The notes under the pieces: generated by a model
Databases searched by the model: none
The model's input: the letters and a program-made list of their open reading frames with translations, nothing else
What the model was told of the DNA's origin: nothing
From: Avipropionibacterium sp050157065
GTDB lineage: Bacteria; Actinomycetota; Actinomycetes; Propionibacteriales; Propionibacteriaceae
Length of the DNA stretch: 64,000 bases
Reading direction: 5' to 3' (one strand)
NCBI GenBank assembly: GCA_050157065.1
Contig: CP189573.1
Part shown: positions 43,277 to 51,397 of the stretch, piece by piece
Layout: each line of letters starts with the position of its first letter
Numbering within the stretch: the first letter of the stretch is position 1
Program-made: the position numbers and the translations under genes

Positions 43277-45189
43277 CGGCTCACCACCCCGTACCAGGTG
43301 CCGCCGATGCCGTCGACGCCGTCGTTGGTGACGACCCAGACCTTGCCGCCGGCGACGGCCAGCACGGCCTCGTGGATCCCGGAGCCCAGGTCGAGGGGCG
43401 CCGGGAAGGTCCGGACCGGTTGGCCGGCCGGGTCGACGATGCGGAGTTCGGCGGGGTCGAGCAGGGCGAAACCGTCGGCCAGGGCGATCACCCGGGAGGC
43501 CGGGCCGGAGGTCCACAGCTCCCGCCCGGTTCGTACGTCGAAGGCGCGGGTGCCGGCGTCGAAGCCGACCACGAGGGTGTCGCCGAGCACCGCGACCGCC
43601 GCGACGGTGTCGTCGCTGACACCCCACAGCCGGGTGCCGTCGCCGGCGTCGTAGGCGTCGACCCAGCCGAGGCCCCAGACCAGGATCGTGTCGCCGGCCA
43701 CGAGGATGCCGTCACCGCGACCGTGGTAGCCGTCCACCTCGAACCGCTCGGAGCCGTCGCCCGCCTCCAGCACGGTCAGCCCGCCCTCGGCGCCGGCGAT
43801 CGCGACGATCCCCTCACCGGCGGCCGGGGCGATGCCGATCGCGTCGCCGATGTCGGTCCGCCACAGCCGCCGCCCGTCCGACAACCGGTGTGCCGACACC
43901 TCGCCCGACACGGTCGCGGCCACCAGGCCGTCGGTGCCGAGCAGTGACGGTGGGGTGGCGACGACGTCGGAGAGTCGGGCGGTCCACAGTCGGTGGTGGC
44001 CGCCGCGGTATGCGACGACCTCCCGGTCGCTGGTGGTCGTCACGACGTTCTCGCCGAACCCGGTGAGAGTCACCACCGCCCCGCCCGGCCGGGCCCACCA
44101 CTCGGCGGTGACCGTGCCGTCGTCGTGCAGCCGGCTGCCGCGGATGTCGCGGGTGAGGGTGTTGGCGGAGAACAGGCCGCCGGTGCTGGTCACGGTCGGC
44201 GGGGCGCTGGTCCACACCGGCGTCGCGTCGGTGCCGAACACCGGGTCACCGTTGGCGATGGTGATCGGCCGGGACTGCCAGTCGGCGACGTCGGCGGCCC
44301 GCACCGGCTCCGGGTCGACCCAGGCGGTGGCCTCGGACGGGGGCACCGGACTCCCTGCGGGGGTGGGCGCGAAGCCGTACGACCGGGTGCCGATGGTGCC
44401 CTGCTCGTCGACGACGCCCAACTCGGGGCACCAGGTGCTCCGCTGCTGCCAAGCGATGTCCTCGACATCCGGGCCGGCGAGCACGATGTCGTACGTCACG
44501 ACCAGGCAGTCCGGGTCGTCGGGCGGACCGGCGGCGGCCGATGCCTGGAGGGTGTACGTGAGACCGTCGCCGAGTGCCGGTGCCGTGACCGCGCCGTCCT
44601 GCTGCCAGCTTCGCCCGCCGGCGACGTCGGCGGGCAGCTCCAGCAGTGCGGGTCGGAACACCATGCCGAGGTCACCCCAGGTCTGGCCGGCCAGGCTGAT
44701 CCCGGTCTCCTCGACCAGTCTGATGCGTTGCCGTACGGGTGTCCCTCCGCCCGGCAGCACCGACTCGCGCCACCAGTGGACCTGGCCGGGAGACCTGTCG
44801 GGCAGCGGGATCTCGGCCGCGAAGGTGGGCGAGACCATCTCGAACAGCGACCGGCCACGTCCCCGTGCCTGCTCGACGGTGGCGATGCCCGGGGTGTCCT
44901 CGGCGCTCGGGTCCGTGGTGTCGGTGGCGGGATCCCAGGTGACGGCCACGTGGTCGGCGTCGCGGGGGGTGAAGTCGCTGGACCCGACGGCCGGGAGCAC
45001 CGGCGGGAGCAGGGTGACGCCACCGAGCAGGGTGAGCCAGAGCAGGCAACTGCCGACCAGGACCACGGCGACGGCCGTACGAAGGCCACGGTGCCGTCGG
45101 CGGGAGGGCCGGGCGTCGTCCCAGATGCCCCCTTGATCCCAGGTGCCCCCTTGATCCCAGATGCCCACGTAGCGCGCTGGCTGGCCCAT
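43273..45189 (-). CDS. Membrane-anchored PQQ-like beta-propeller protein
   Basis: A 638-residue protein. A short cytoplasmic N-terminus contains two near-copies of WDQGG(T/I). One membrane helix follows (about residues 40-65; AVAVVLVGSCLLWLTLLGGVTLL). The outside part ends with about 300 residues of propeller blades of the PQQ/quinoprotein-like type (SDGRRLWRTDIGDAIG, GDGTRLWGVSDD, RTGRELWTSGP). GGAGG 6 nt upstream favours the ATG at 45189 over the GTG at 45192. No cofactor-binding residues are obvious, so a scaffold role is likely. The 18-bp minisatellite lies just upstream. Confidence 0.8.
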   Translation of the reverse strand: MGQPARYVGIWDQGGTWDQGGIWDDARPSRRRHRGLRTAVAVVLVGSCLLWLTLLGGVTLLPPVLPAVGSSDFTPRDADHVAVTWDPATDTTDPSAEDTPGIATVEQARGRGRSLFEMVSPTFAAEIPLPDRSPGQVHWWRESVLPGGGTPVRQRIRLVEETGISLAGQTWGDLGMVFRPALLELPADVAGGRSWQQDGAVTAPALGDGLTYTLQASAAAGPPDDPDCLVVTYDIVLAGPDVEDIAWQQRSTWCPELGVVDEQGTIGTRSYGFAPTPAGSPVPPSEATAWVDPEPVRAADVADWQSRPITIANGDPVFGTDATPVWTSAPPTVTSTGGLFSANTLTRDIRGSRLHDDGTVTAEWWARPGGAVVTLTGFGENVVTTTSDREVVAYRGGHHRLWTARLSDVVATPPSLLGTDGLVAATVSGEVSAHRLSDGRRLWRTDIGDAIGIAPAAGEGIVAIAGAEGGLTVLEAGDGSERFEVDGYHGRGDGILVAGDTILVWGLGWVDAYDAGDGTRLWGVSDDTVAAVAVLGDTLVVGFDAGTRAFDVRTGRELWTSGPASRVIALADGFALLDPAELRIVDPAGQPVRTFPAPLDLGSGIHEAVLAVAGGKVWVVTNDGVDGIGGTWYGVVSR

Positions 45190-45206
45190 CACCGTCCTCC
45201 CTGCTC

Positions 45207-45350
45207 GTGTCGGTGGTCTCGGTCGTGTCGGTGGTCTCGGTCGTGTCGGTGGTCTCGGTCGTGTCGGTGGTCTCGGTCGTGTCGGTGGTCTCGATCGTGT
45301 CGGTGGTCTCGATCGTGTCGGTGGTCTCGATCGTGTCGGTGGTCTCGGTC
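45207..45350. repeat. 18-bp minisatellite, eight copies
   Basis: Eight head-to-tail copies of GTGTCGGTGGTCTCGRTC starting at 45207, with a partial ninth at 45351. Five copies carry G and three (units 5-7) carry A at the variable base. It sits between two divergent genes, starting 18 bp from the beta-propeller ATG. Because 18 is a multiple of three, both strands stay open: one strand would encode a Val/Ser repeat and the other a Thr/Glu/Asp repeat. I see no evidence that either is translated. Confidence 0.95.
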
Positions 45351-45401
45351 GTGTCAGCGATCGTCGTCAGGCTATCCATCGCCCGGGCGAGACCGTGGGA
45401 C

Positions 45402-45427
45402 GGAACAAGCCCGACAACCCCGACGTT
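45402..45427 (+). promoter_or_regulatory. SigR/SigH-type promoter for trxB
   Basis: GGAAC (45402-45406), an 18-nt spacer, then GTT (45425-45427), matching the GGAAY-N18-GTT pattern of the SigR/SigH disulfide-stress sigma factors of Streptomyces and Mycobacterium. The element is 76 bp before the trxB ATG. Thioredoxin genes are the best-known targets of these sigma factors, which supports the call. Confidence 0.65.
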
Positions 45428-45503
45428 GTCACCGGAGACGGTTAGGGTCGCAGTTAGGCTGGGCCGGCGACACCATCGAGCACCCGTGAGGACGAACATT
45501 CAG

Positions 45504-46523
45504 ATGACCACGACGACAGACCTCCCGGCGGACGGCGAGGTCCGCGACCTCATCATCATCGGCAGCGGTCCGGCGGGCTACACCGCGGCCATCTACGCCG
45601 CGCGGGCGGAGCTGAAGCCGCTGGTGTTCGAGGGTGAGATCGATTCCGGCGGTGCGTTGATGAACACCACCGACGTGGAGAACTTCCCCGGCTTCCCGAC
45701 CGGGATCATGGGTCCGGAGCTGATGGCCAACCTGCGTGGCCAGGCGGAGCGCTTCGGTGCCGAGCTCAAGGCCGAGGACATCGTCGCCGCCGAGCTGACC
45801 GGCCCGGTGAAGACCGTCACCGATGCGTACGGCGAGAAGTACCACGCGCGCGCGGTGATCCTGGCGATGGGCTCGGGCTACCGGAAGCTGGGCATCGCCG
45901 ACGAGGATCGGCTGTCCGGGCACGGCGTGTCGTGGTGTGCGACCTGTGACGGGTTCTTCTTCAAGGATCGTGACATCGCCGTCGTCGGAGGTGGCGACTC
46001 CGCGGTGGAGGAGGCCACCTTCTTGACCCGGTTCGCGAAGTCGGTGACCCTGGTGCATCGCCGCGACGAGCTGCGGGCGTCGAAGATCATGGCCGCCCGG
46101 GCGCACAAGGACCCGAAGATCACCTTCGCGTGGAACTCGGAGGTGTCGGCGCTGCACGGGGAGAACGCGTTGGAGGGTGCCACCCTGGTCGACACCCGGA
46201 CCGGTGAGCAGCGGCAGATCGAGGTGGGCGGGCTGTTCATCGCCATCGGCCACGACCCGCGCTCGGAGCTGGTCCGGGGTCAGGTCGACCTCGACGAGAA
46301 CGGGTACGTGTTGGTGGAGGGGCGCTCCACGCGGACGAACGTACCCGGCGTGTTCGCCTGTGGCGACCTGGTGGACCACACCTACCGGCAGGCGATCACC
46401 GCTGCCGGCACCGGCTGCCAGTCGGCCCTCGACGCCGAGAAGTTCCTCGCCGACCTGGCCGACCAGGACCAGCACGTCGCGGCGGCCGAGCCGGCCGGGG
46501 CGTCGGTTCCGGCCCCCGCGTGA
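45504..46523 (+). CDS. trxB: Thioredoxin reductase
   Basis: A 339-residue flavoenzyme that uses NADPH to reduce thioredoxin in the cytoplasm. The FAD-binding GSGPAGYTAA is near residue 22, the redox-active CATC in SWCATCDGFFF, the NADPH-binding GGGDSAVEEA and the C-terminal GVFACGDLVDHTYRQAITAAGTG. The ATG at 45504 gives MTTTTDLP; the open frame upstream runs into the minisatellite and is not part of the protein. trxA follows 68 bp downstream. The C-terminal 20 residues are an Ala/Pro-rich extension. Confidence 0.97.
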   Translation: MTTTTDLPADGEVRDLIIIGSGPAGYTAAIYAARAELKPLVFEGEIDSGGALMNTTDVENFPGFPTGIMGPELMANLRGQAERFGAELKAEDIVAAELTGPVKTVTDAYGEKYHARAVILAMGSGYRKLGIADEDRLSGHGVSWCATCDGFFFKDRDIAVVGGGDSAVEEATFLTRFAKSVTLVHRRDELRASKIMAARAHKDPKITFAWNSEVSALHGENALEGATLVDTRTGEQRQIEVGGLFIAIGHDPRSELVRGQVDLDENGYVLVEGRSTRTNVPGVFACGDLVDHTYRQAITAAGTGCQSALDAEKFLADLADQDQHVAAAEPAGASVPAPA

Positions 46524-46591
46524 GTGACGCGAATTTGTAGGTAGGTACCGAAGTTCAGAACCGACAGATCCGGAAAGAGAAGAGGACGAAG

Positions 46592-46912
46592 ATGGCCGTG
46601 GTGGACGTGACCGACAGCGATTTCGAGCAGGTCGTGCTGAAGTCGGACAAGCCGGTGCTGGTGGACTACTGGGCCGACTGGTGCTCCCCGTGCAAGCAGA
46701 TCTCGCCGATCATCGAAGAGCTCGCGCAGGAGTACGGAGACAAGGTCACCTTCGTCAAGCTCGACACCAACGAGAACCCGATCACCCCGGCCAACAACCA
46801 TGTGATGGGGCTGCCGACGTTGCAGGTGTACGACCGCGGCGAGCTCGTGAAGGCCTTCCAGGGCGCCAAGTCGAAGTCTGCGCTGATCAAGGCCCTCGAG
46901 GAGTACCTCTGA
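46592..46912 (+). CDS. trxA: Thioredoxin
   Basis: A 106-residue thioredoxin, the general disulfide reductant paired with TrxB. The active site is WCSPCK with Cys31 and Cys34, so the middle residues are Ser-Pro rather than the common Gly-Pro. The cis-proline region GLPTLQVYDRGE is normal. AAGAGGA lies 6 nt before the ATG at 46592. It follows trxB in the usual actinobacterial order. Confidence 0.97.
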   Translation: MAVVDVTDSDFEQVVLKSDKPVLVDYWADWCSPCKQISPIIEELAQEYGDKVTFVKLDTNENPITPANNHVMGLPTLQVYDRGELVKAFQGAKSKSALIKALEEYL

Positions 46913-46948
46913 GGGCTTTGCGAGGCTTCGTGACCCAGGGGTGAGCCC

Positions 46949-47590
46949 ATGACCTTCGAGCCGCCACAGATTCCGGCTCCACCGACCCCTGGCGGGTCGG
47001 ATCGCTCGCGGTCGGTGTCGGAGGCGGACCGGTCAGCCACCGGGGGCGAGGACGTCGTGGCGATCCGCGACAAACCTCGCACGCCGATTGCGCGGCGCCT
47101 GCTGCTCACGCTCACCGGCGTGCTGGTGGTCGTGGCCGTGATCGTGGCCGCGTTGGCGTGGGGGCCCGGGAGCCCGTTCGTCAATCCGCCGCCGGGGCAG
47201 TCACCGGGTAGCAGTGCGTCGACGTCGGAGGAGGTCGACCTGACGTTGCCGGAGCAGTTCTCGACCTTCACCCAGCAGACCCAGACGAGCCCGCCCCCGA
47301 GTCCGTCCGGTGGCGACGACCTGGCCACCGCGACCGCGATCTACACACAGAACGGCGAACCGTCGATCCTGCTCATCGTCGCCGGGCCGGTGACCGACAT
47401 GGAAGCGTTCCTGCTGTCGCTGGGCGCGATGGACATCCAGACGGTGAACGACGGCTGGTGTGCGACGTACGAGGACGTGCCGCTGTGTGGGGTGATGCAG
47501 GGCAACACCGCGGTCGCGGTCAGCCCGATCGCGGGGCAGCAGGAGGAGACCCTGGTGCGGCTCGCCAAGGAGGCCGTCGCAGCGCGCTGA
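46949..47590 (+). CDS. Single-pass membrane protein with extracytoplasmic domain, unknown
   Basis: A 213-residue protein. About 45 cytoplasmic residues precede one membrane helix (LLLTLTGVLVVVAVIVAALAW, about residues 50-70). A Pro/Ser-rich linker leads to a small C-terminal domain of about 100 residues. That domain has two cysteines nine residues apart (CATYEDVPLC), which could form a disulfide outside the cell. It starts 36 bp after trxA and is probably co-transcribed. No family is recognised. Confidence 0.7.
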   Translation: MTFEPPQIPAPPTPGGSDRSRSVSEADRSATGGEDVVAIRDKPRTPIARRLLLTLTGVLVVVAVIVAALAWGPGSPFVNPPPGQSPGSSASTSEEVDLTLPEQFSTFTQQTQTSPPPSPSGGDDLATATAIYTQNGEPSILLIVAGPVTDMEAFLLSLGAMDIQTVNDGWCATYEDVPLCGVMQGNTAVAVSPIAGQQEETLVRLAKEAVAAR

Positions 47591-47651
47591 GGAGCGGGGG
47601 TCCGTCGGTCCGTGTCGGGGTCGCCTCGGGCTTGCGGATCTGCTCCAGGCT

Positions 47652-47710
47652 TGAGGTTTGCCTCACCTTTCTTTGGTGATACTCACCTTCATTTGGTGTT
47701 GCTAACCTTC
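47652..47710. promoter_or_regulatory. Three tandem IdeR/DtxR-like iron boxes
   Basis: Three 19-bp sites at 47652-47670, 47672-47690 and 47692-47710, spaced exactly 20 bp start to start. Against the IdeR consensus TTAGGTTAGGCTAACCTAA they match at roughly 12-13 of 19 positions each, with GG(T)...(C)ACC or AACC cores in each. The last ends 37 bp before the ferritin ATG. In Mycobacterium, iron-loaded IdeR activates bfrB through tandem boxes upstream of the promoter, so iron-induced ferritin expression is likely here. Confidence 0.75.
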
Positions 47711-47747
47711 AATGATTCCGTGCGGTGTTCGGATTACTGTGGTCGTC

Positions 47748-48257
47748 ATGAAGCTCACAGAAGATTTGGAAAAGGCCTTCAACAACCAGATCACCCTGGA
47801 GTTCGAGGCGTCGATGGTCTATCGCCAGCTGGCGATCGAGATGGACACCCGCGACCTGCCGGGGATGGCGTCATGGCTGCGTCACCAGGCGGACGAGGAG
47901 ATCGTTCACGCCAACAAGTTCATTGCGCACCTCGACAATCGAGGGAACCACCCGGTGATCGGCAACATCCCTGCTCCCACCGTGACGGCCGACTCGGCGC
48001 TCAGCGTGTTCCAGGCCGCGGCCGCACACGAGGAGCGCGTCTCCGAGGCGATCCGGGATCTGTACCGGACGTGCGAGGAGGCCGGTGACCTCGACGCGAG
48101 GCCGTTGCTCAACTGGTTCCTGGGCGAGCAGATCGAGGAGGAGGCCACGGTGACCGAGATCGTCGCCCGGATCGCGATGACCGGCAACGACGGTCCCGGT
48201 CTGCTTCGTCTCGACTCCGAGCTGGGGGCACGTCCGACGGGGACCACCGAGAACTGA
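47748..48257 (+). CDS. Ferritin
   Basis: A 169-residue non-haem ferritin that oxidises and stores iron in a 24-subunit shell. The ferroxidase residues are visible: Glu in ITLEFEASMVY (about 18), the EEIVH pair (Glu50/Glu51 with His54), and the later EQIEEE on helix D. There is no obvious haem-ligand Met of bacterioferritins, and the length fits the BfrB/FtnA class. The ATG at 47748 lacks a strong ribosome site. The upstream triple iron box indicates iron control. Confidence 0.94.
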   Translation: MKLTEDLEKAFNNQITLEFEASMVYRQLAIEMDTRDLPGMASWLRHQADEEIVHANKFIAHLDNRGNHPVIGNIPAPTVTADSALSVFQAAAAHEERVSEAIRDLYRTCEEAGDLDARPLLNWFLGEQIEEEATVTEIVARIAMTGNDGPGLLRLDSELGARPTGTTEN

Positions 48258-48323
48258 GTCAGGTGGTGATCACCCGGCTGCTGTCCCGGGGATGGGTCGT
48301 CGGCCCTGGCACAGGTGGAGGAC

Positions 48324-48950
48324 TCAGCCGTGCCAGGTTCCGGCTCCGGCACCGGCCGGCTCCGGATCGGAGTTGCGCGGCTGGCGACCAGCGGGCTCTG
48401 GCGGCGAGGCGGGCCGTACCAAATGAGTCAGCCGGTCGAAGGCGTGGCTGAACCGGGGCCAGCGCACGGTTCGACTGAGATCGAGTCGGAGTCGTGGGTG
48501 CAACGGATGGTTCCTGGTCACCTCGAAACCGGTGCGGCGCAGCCACGACACCGCAGGCACCGTACAGGTGCCCGGGCCGTACGAACCGATCACCTCGAGG
48601 GCAGGGACTCCGGCCCGGTGGGCCAGGGCAGCAGCACCCTGAACCAGCTGTCGGCCCATGCCGACCCGGCGGAACTCGGAGTCGACCCACACCTTGGCGA
48701 CCACGGCCACGTCATCGCTGACCGGAGTGGTGGCGTACGGGCCGTCCTCGGGCGGGTCCGCGGCCGGTGCCAGGAGGAGGTAGCCACGTACCTCGTCCTG
48801 CTCGACGATCCTGACCCCGCACCAGCCCCACGTGTCGGAGGCGGAAGCAATCCACCGCGATCCGACGGGTGACGGGCAGTTGTTGCAGCATGGCGGCAGC
48901 TCGGCAACCTCGGTGGCAGACACCGGGCGGATCCGACTGCCCGTCCTCAC
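48324..48950 (-). CDS. GNAT family N-acetyltransferase
   Basis: A 208-residue protein with the GNAT core: VAVVAKVWVDSEFRRVGMGRQLVQGAAALA contains the acetyl-CoA-binding R/Q-x-x-G-x-G/A pattern (RRVGMG), followed by EVIGSYGPGT and SWLRRTGFEVTRN. Substrate is unknown. The GTG at 48950 overlaps the stop of the small upstream gene as GTGA, which fixes the start. The last 35 residues are Arg/Pro-rich and probably disordered. Confidence 0.82.
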   Translation of the reverse strand: MRTGSRIRPVSATEVAELPPCCNNCPSPVGSRWIASASDTWGWCGVRIVEQDEVRGYLLLAPAADPPEDGPYATTPVSDDVAVVAKVWVDSEFRRVGMGRQLVQGAAALAHRAGVPALEVIGSYGPGTCTVPAVSWLRRTGFEVTRNHPLHPRLRLDLSRTVRWPRFSHAFDRLTHLVRPASPPEPAGRQPRNSDPEPAGAGAGTWHG

Positions 48951-49129
48951 GACGGTGTTCCGTCCGCTTCCACACTGTCGGTACGCAGCGACTCGGCGCT
49001 GGGACCCTGGCCGAACTGGACCCGTCTGGGACGCGCCAGCCCCAACACGAAACCGAGGCCCAGGGCGGCGGTCAGCGCCAGGACGAATCCCAGGACCTTG
49101 ATCGTCCAAGGGGTGGACTGTGGCTGCAT
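48947..49129 (-). CDS. Small membrane protein, unknown
   Basis: A 60-residue protein: a short polar start, one hydrophobic helix (VLGFVLALTAALGLGFVLGLA, about residues 12-32), then a basic and polar tail. The GTGA overlap with the GNAT gene and the membrane-anchor pattern support it as real. It starts 106 bp from the divergent SURF1 gene. No function can be proposed. Confidence 0.65.
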   Translation of the reverse strand: MQPQSTPWTIKVLGFVLALTAALGLGFVLGLARPRRVQFGQGPSAESLRTDSVEADGTPS

Positions 49130-49235
49130 GGCACCATCGTAGGCCGCCGGGGGAACACCGGCGTCCGGCCCTGATCATGAATCGGCGACTCGCTCCGGTT
49201 GGCCCGCGGGTTGCGCTCGGTGGCAGAGTGGGAGG

Positions 49236-50036
49236 GTGACCATCGCGCCCGAAACCCACCGTCCGGTGGCTGGGGCGACGGTTCCGCCCGAACTGTGGCG
49301 GGTTCGGTTGAAGCAGGGGGTCGCACTGCTGGTCGGTCTGGTGGCGGCTGCAGCGATGATGATGCTCGGCATCTGGCAGCTCGAGGTCTACCAGGAGGCC
49401 GGTGACAGGGCCACCCAGGAGCGGATCGCGGCGCCTCCGATGGACCTTCGGACGGTGGCGCCTGCCGGTCAAGCGCCGAACAGCGCCTACGGACACACCG
49501 TGACATTTTCCGGTCATTACCTGCCCCAGACGCAGATCTTGGTGCCGGATGAGACTATTCCCGGCGAATACCGTGTCCTGATCGCATTTCAGCAGGATGA
49601 TGGACCAGTTGTTCCCGTGGTCCGTGGCGTGTGGTCCGGAGCGCCCGAGAGCGTGCCCGAGGCGCCCACCGGAACCCTGGGCCAGCGCGGAGTGCTGATG
49701 CCCGCCGAGCCCAATGACAACCGGGTGCTGCCGCCCGGACAGCTGTCGACAGTGAATCTGTCCGCCTTGGCGCAGACCTGGCCGGCACCGATGGTCAGCG
49801 GGTTCGTGACCCTGTCGGAGCCCCTCGCACAGACGCAGGGGCTTGCGTACGAACTGCCCGAGATGCCGCGAGAAGGTGGCGAACTGCGCAACGGCGCCTA
49901 TGCCGTGCAGTGGTGGCTGTTCGCGGCGTTCGCGGTCGCACTGGGCATCAAGATGGCCCGAGACTTCCACAAGGAGTACATGGCCGAGGTTGCTGCGGCC
50001 GTCACGGAGCAGGAGAGACAGGAATCCGATGAGTGA
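49236..50036 (+). CDS. SURF1 family protein (cytochrome c oxidase assembly)
   Basis: A 266-residue membrane protein of the SURF1 family, which helps insert haem A into aa3-type cytochrome oxidase. It has two helices, near the N-terminus (VALLVGLVAAAAMMMLGIWQL) and the C-terminus (WWLFAAFAVALGIKMARDF), with a beta-rich extracytoplasmic domain between (VTFSGHYLPQTQILV, VPVVRGVW). This is the standard SURF1 topology. The GTG at 49236 is directly preceded by GGAGG with no spacer, so either it is read as leaderless or the real start is slightly downstream. It overlaps the DUF3817 gene by 8 bp. Confidence 0.87.
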   Translation: MTIAPETHRPVAGATVPPELWRVRLKQGVALLVGLVAAAAMMMLGIWQLEVYQEAGDRATQERIAAPPMDLRTVAPAGQAPNSAYGHTVTFSGHYLPQTQILVPDETIPGEYRVLIAFQQDDGPVVPVVRGVWSGAPESVPEAPTGTLGQRGVLMPAEPNDNRVLPPGQLSTVNLSALAQTWPAPMVSGFVTLSEPLAQTQGLAYELPEMPREGGELRNGAYAVQWWLFAAFAVALGIKMARDFHKEYMAEVAAAVTEQERQESDE

Positions 50037-50418
50037 CCAGACCGAGACCCCCACGCCGGAACACCAGCGAGGGGTCCGCGGGGCGTTGCTGCGCTACCGC
50101 GTGATGGCCTACCTGGTCGGCACGCTGCTGGTGGTGCTGGTGCTGGTCGGGCTGCCGCTGAAGTACATCTGGTTCGACGACACCGTCGTGCGATGGACTG
50201 GTGTCCCGCACGGCTGGCTCTACATGGTGCTGTTGATCACGGCCTACGACCTCGGCCGTCGCGTCAAGTGGTCGTGGAAGCGGATGATCCTGATCGGGCT
50301 CGCCGGCACCGTGCCGTTCCTGTCCTTCGTCGCCGAGCGGTCGGCGACCAAGGATGTCCAAGCGAAGTTGGCGGCCTGGGGCGATGCCCCGGAGCCGGCC
50401 GCGGACGCGGTCGGCTGA
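50029..50418 (+). CDS. DUF3817 family membrane protein
   Basis: A 129-residue protein with three membrane helices (AYLVGTLLVVLVLVGLPLKY, GWLYMVLLITAYDL and MILIGLAGTVPFLSFVAE), matching the DUF3817 pattern including PHGWLYMVLL. The role is unknown. It overlaps the SURF1 stop by 8 bp, so the two are one transcription unit. It converges on parB with 4 bp between stops. Confidence 0.88.
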   Translation: MSDQTETPTPEHQRGVRGALLRYRVMAYLVGTLLVVLVLVGLPLKYIWFDDTVVRWTGVPHGWLYMVLLITAYDLGRRVKWSWKRMILIGLAGTVPFLSFVAERSATKDVQAKLAAWGDAPEPAADAVG

Positions 50419-50422
50419 CCCG

Positions 50423-51397
50423 TCACTGCTCGCGCGGTACCCCGCGGTCCATCAGGTCGAGGATGCGCTCCAGGTCGTCGCCGTCGGCGAACTGGATGGT
50501 GACCTTCCCGCCGCGCCGACCCATGTCGACCTTGACCCGCGTCTCGAAGCGGTCGGAGAGTACGTCTGCCACCTCGGTCGCACGCTGCGGTTGCTCGCGG
50601 GGCTGTCGTACGGCCGGGGCTTCGTCCGGTCCGGTCTCACCCATCGCGACGAGTTCCTCGACCGCCCGCACCGAGAGCCCCTCGGCGACGATCCGCTGGG
50701 CGAGCCGCTCCTGTGCCGGGGCGTCACCCAGGGCCACCAGCGCTCGTGCGTGCCCGGCGCTCAGCACGCCGGCGGCCACCCGGCGCTGCACGGCAGGTGG
50801 CAGCCGCAGCAGTCGCAGGCTGTTGGAGATCTGCGGACGCGAACGCTTCACCCGCTGCGACAACTCGTCCTGGGTGCACCCGAAGTCGTCCAACATCTGC
50901 TGGTACGCGGCCGCCTCCTCCAACGGGTTCAGCTGCGCCCGGTGCAGGTTCTCCAGCAGGGCATCACGCAGCAGGTCGTGATCCTCCGTCCGCCGGATGA
51001 TCGCGGGAACGGCAGCCAGCCCGGCGGCCTGCGCCGCGCGCCAGCGACGCTCTCCCATGACGAGTTCGTACGCATCAGGCCCGGTCCGGCGGACCACGAT
51101 CGGCTGCAGCACGCCGATCTCTGAGATGGACTCGACGAGCTCATTGAGTGCGTCCTCGTCGAAGACGGTCCGCGGCTGCCGGGGGTTCGGCGAGATCTGG
51201 TCGGCCGGGATCTCGGCGAAGCTCGAACCGGCCGGGATCGGATGCGCCTCGACCGCCGGTGAGCTCGGACTGGTTGCCACGTGGTCAACGATGTGGCTGC
51301 CCTGGCGCGGGACAGCCGGCCTCGGCTCGCCGTCGGTGCGCTGGAACAGTTCGCCCAGCCCTCGACCCAGTCCGTTGCGGCGCGGTGGCACGGTCAT
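50423..51397 (-). CDS. parB: Chromosome partitioning protein ParB
   Basis: A 324-residue CTPase clamp that loads at parS and spreads to organise the origin. The N-terminal domain has IPADQISPNPRQPR and the CTP-binding GERRWRAA. The HTH domain reads YQQMLDDFGCTQDELSQRVKRSRPQISNSLRLL, and the C-terminal dimerisation domain ends with GGKVTIQFADGDDLERIL. The ATG at 51397 overlaps the parA stop as ATGA. It acts with ParA on the parS sites found inside parA. Confidence 0.97.
   Translation of the reverse strand: MTVPPRRNGLGRGLGELFQRTDGEPRPAVPRQGSHIVDHVATSPSSPAVEAHPIPAGSSFAEIPADQISPNPRQPRTVFDEDALNELVESISEIGVLQPIVVRRTGPDAYELVMGERRWRAAQAAGLAAVPAIIRRTEDHDLLRDALLENLHRAQLNPLEEAAAYQQMLDDFGCTQDELSQRVKRSRPQISNSLRLLRLPPAVQRRVAAGVLSAGHARALVALGDAPAQERLAQRIVAEGLSVRAVEELVAMGETGPDEAPAVRQPREQPQRATEVADVLSDRFETRVKVDMGRRGGKVTIQFADGDDLERILDLMDRGVPREQ

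Noticed and set aside
45207..45362. CRISPR-like array
   Set aside because: The 18-bp units are contiguous with no spacers and no cas genes are nearby; it is a minisatellite.
45207..45503. N-terminal extension of thioredoxin reductase with a Val/Ser repeat
   Set aside because: The frame is open only because the repeat unit is 18 bp. The FAD-binding fold starts normally after 45504, and the SigR-like promoter lies inside the supposed extension.
48951..50054. N-terminal extension of the GNAT protein to 50054
   Set aside because: It runs through the complement of SURF1. The GTGA overlap at 48947-48950 gives a better start.
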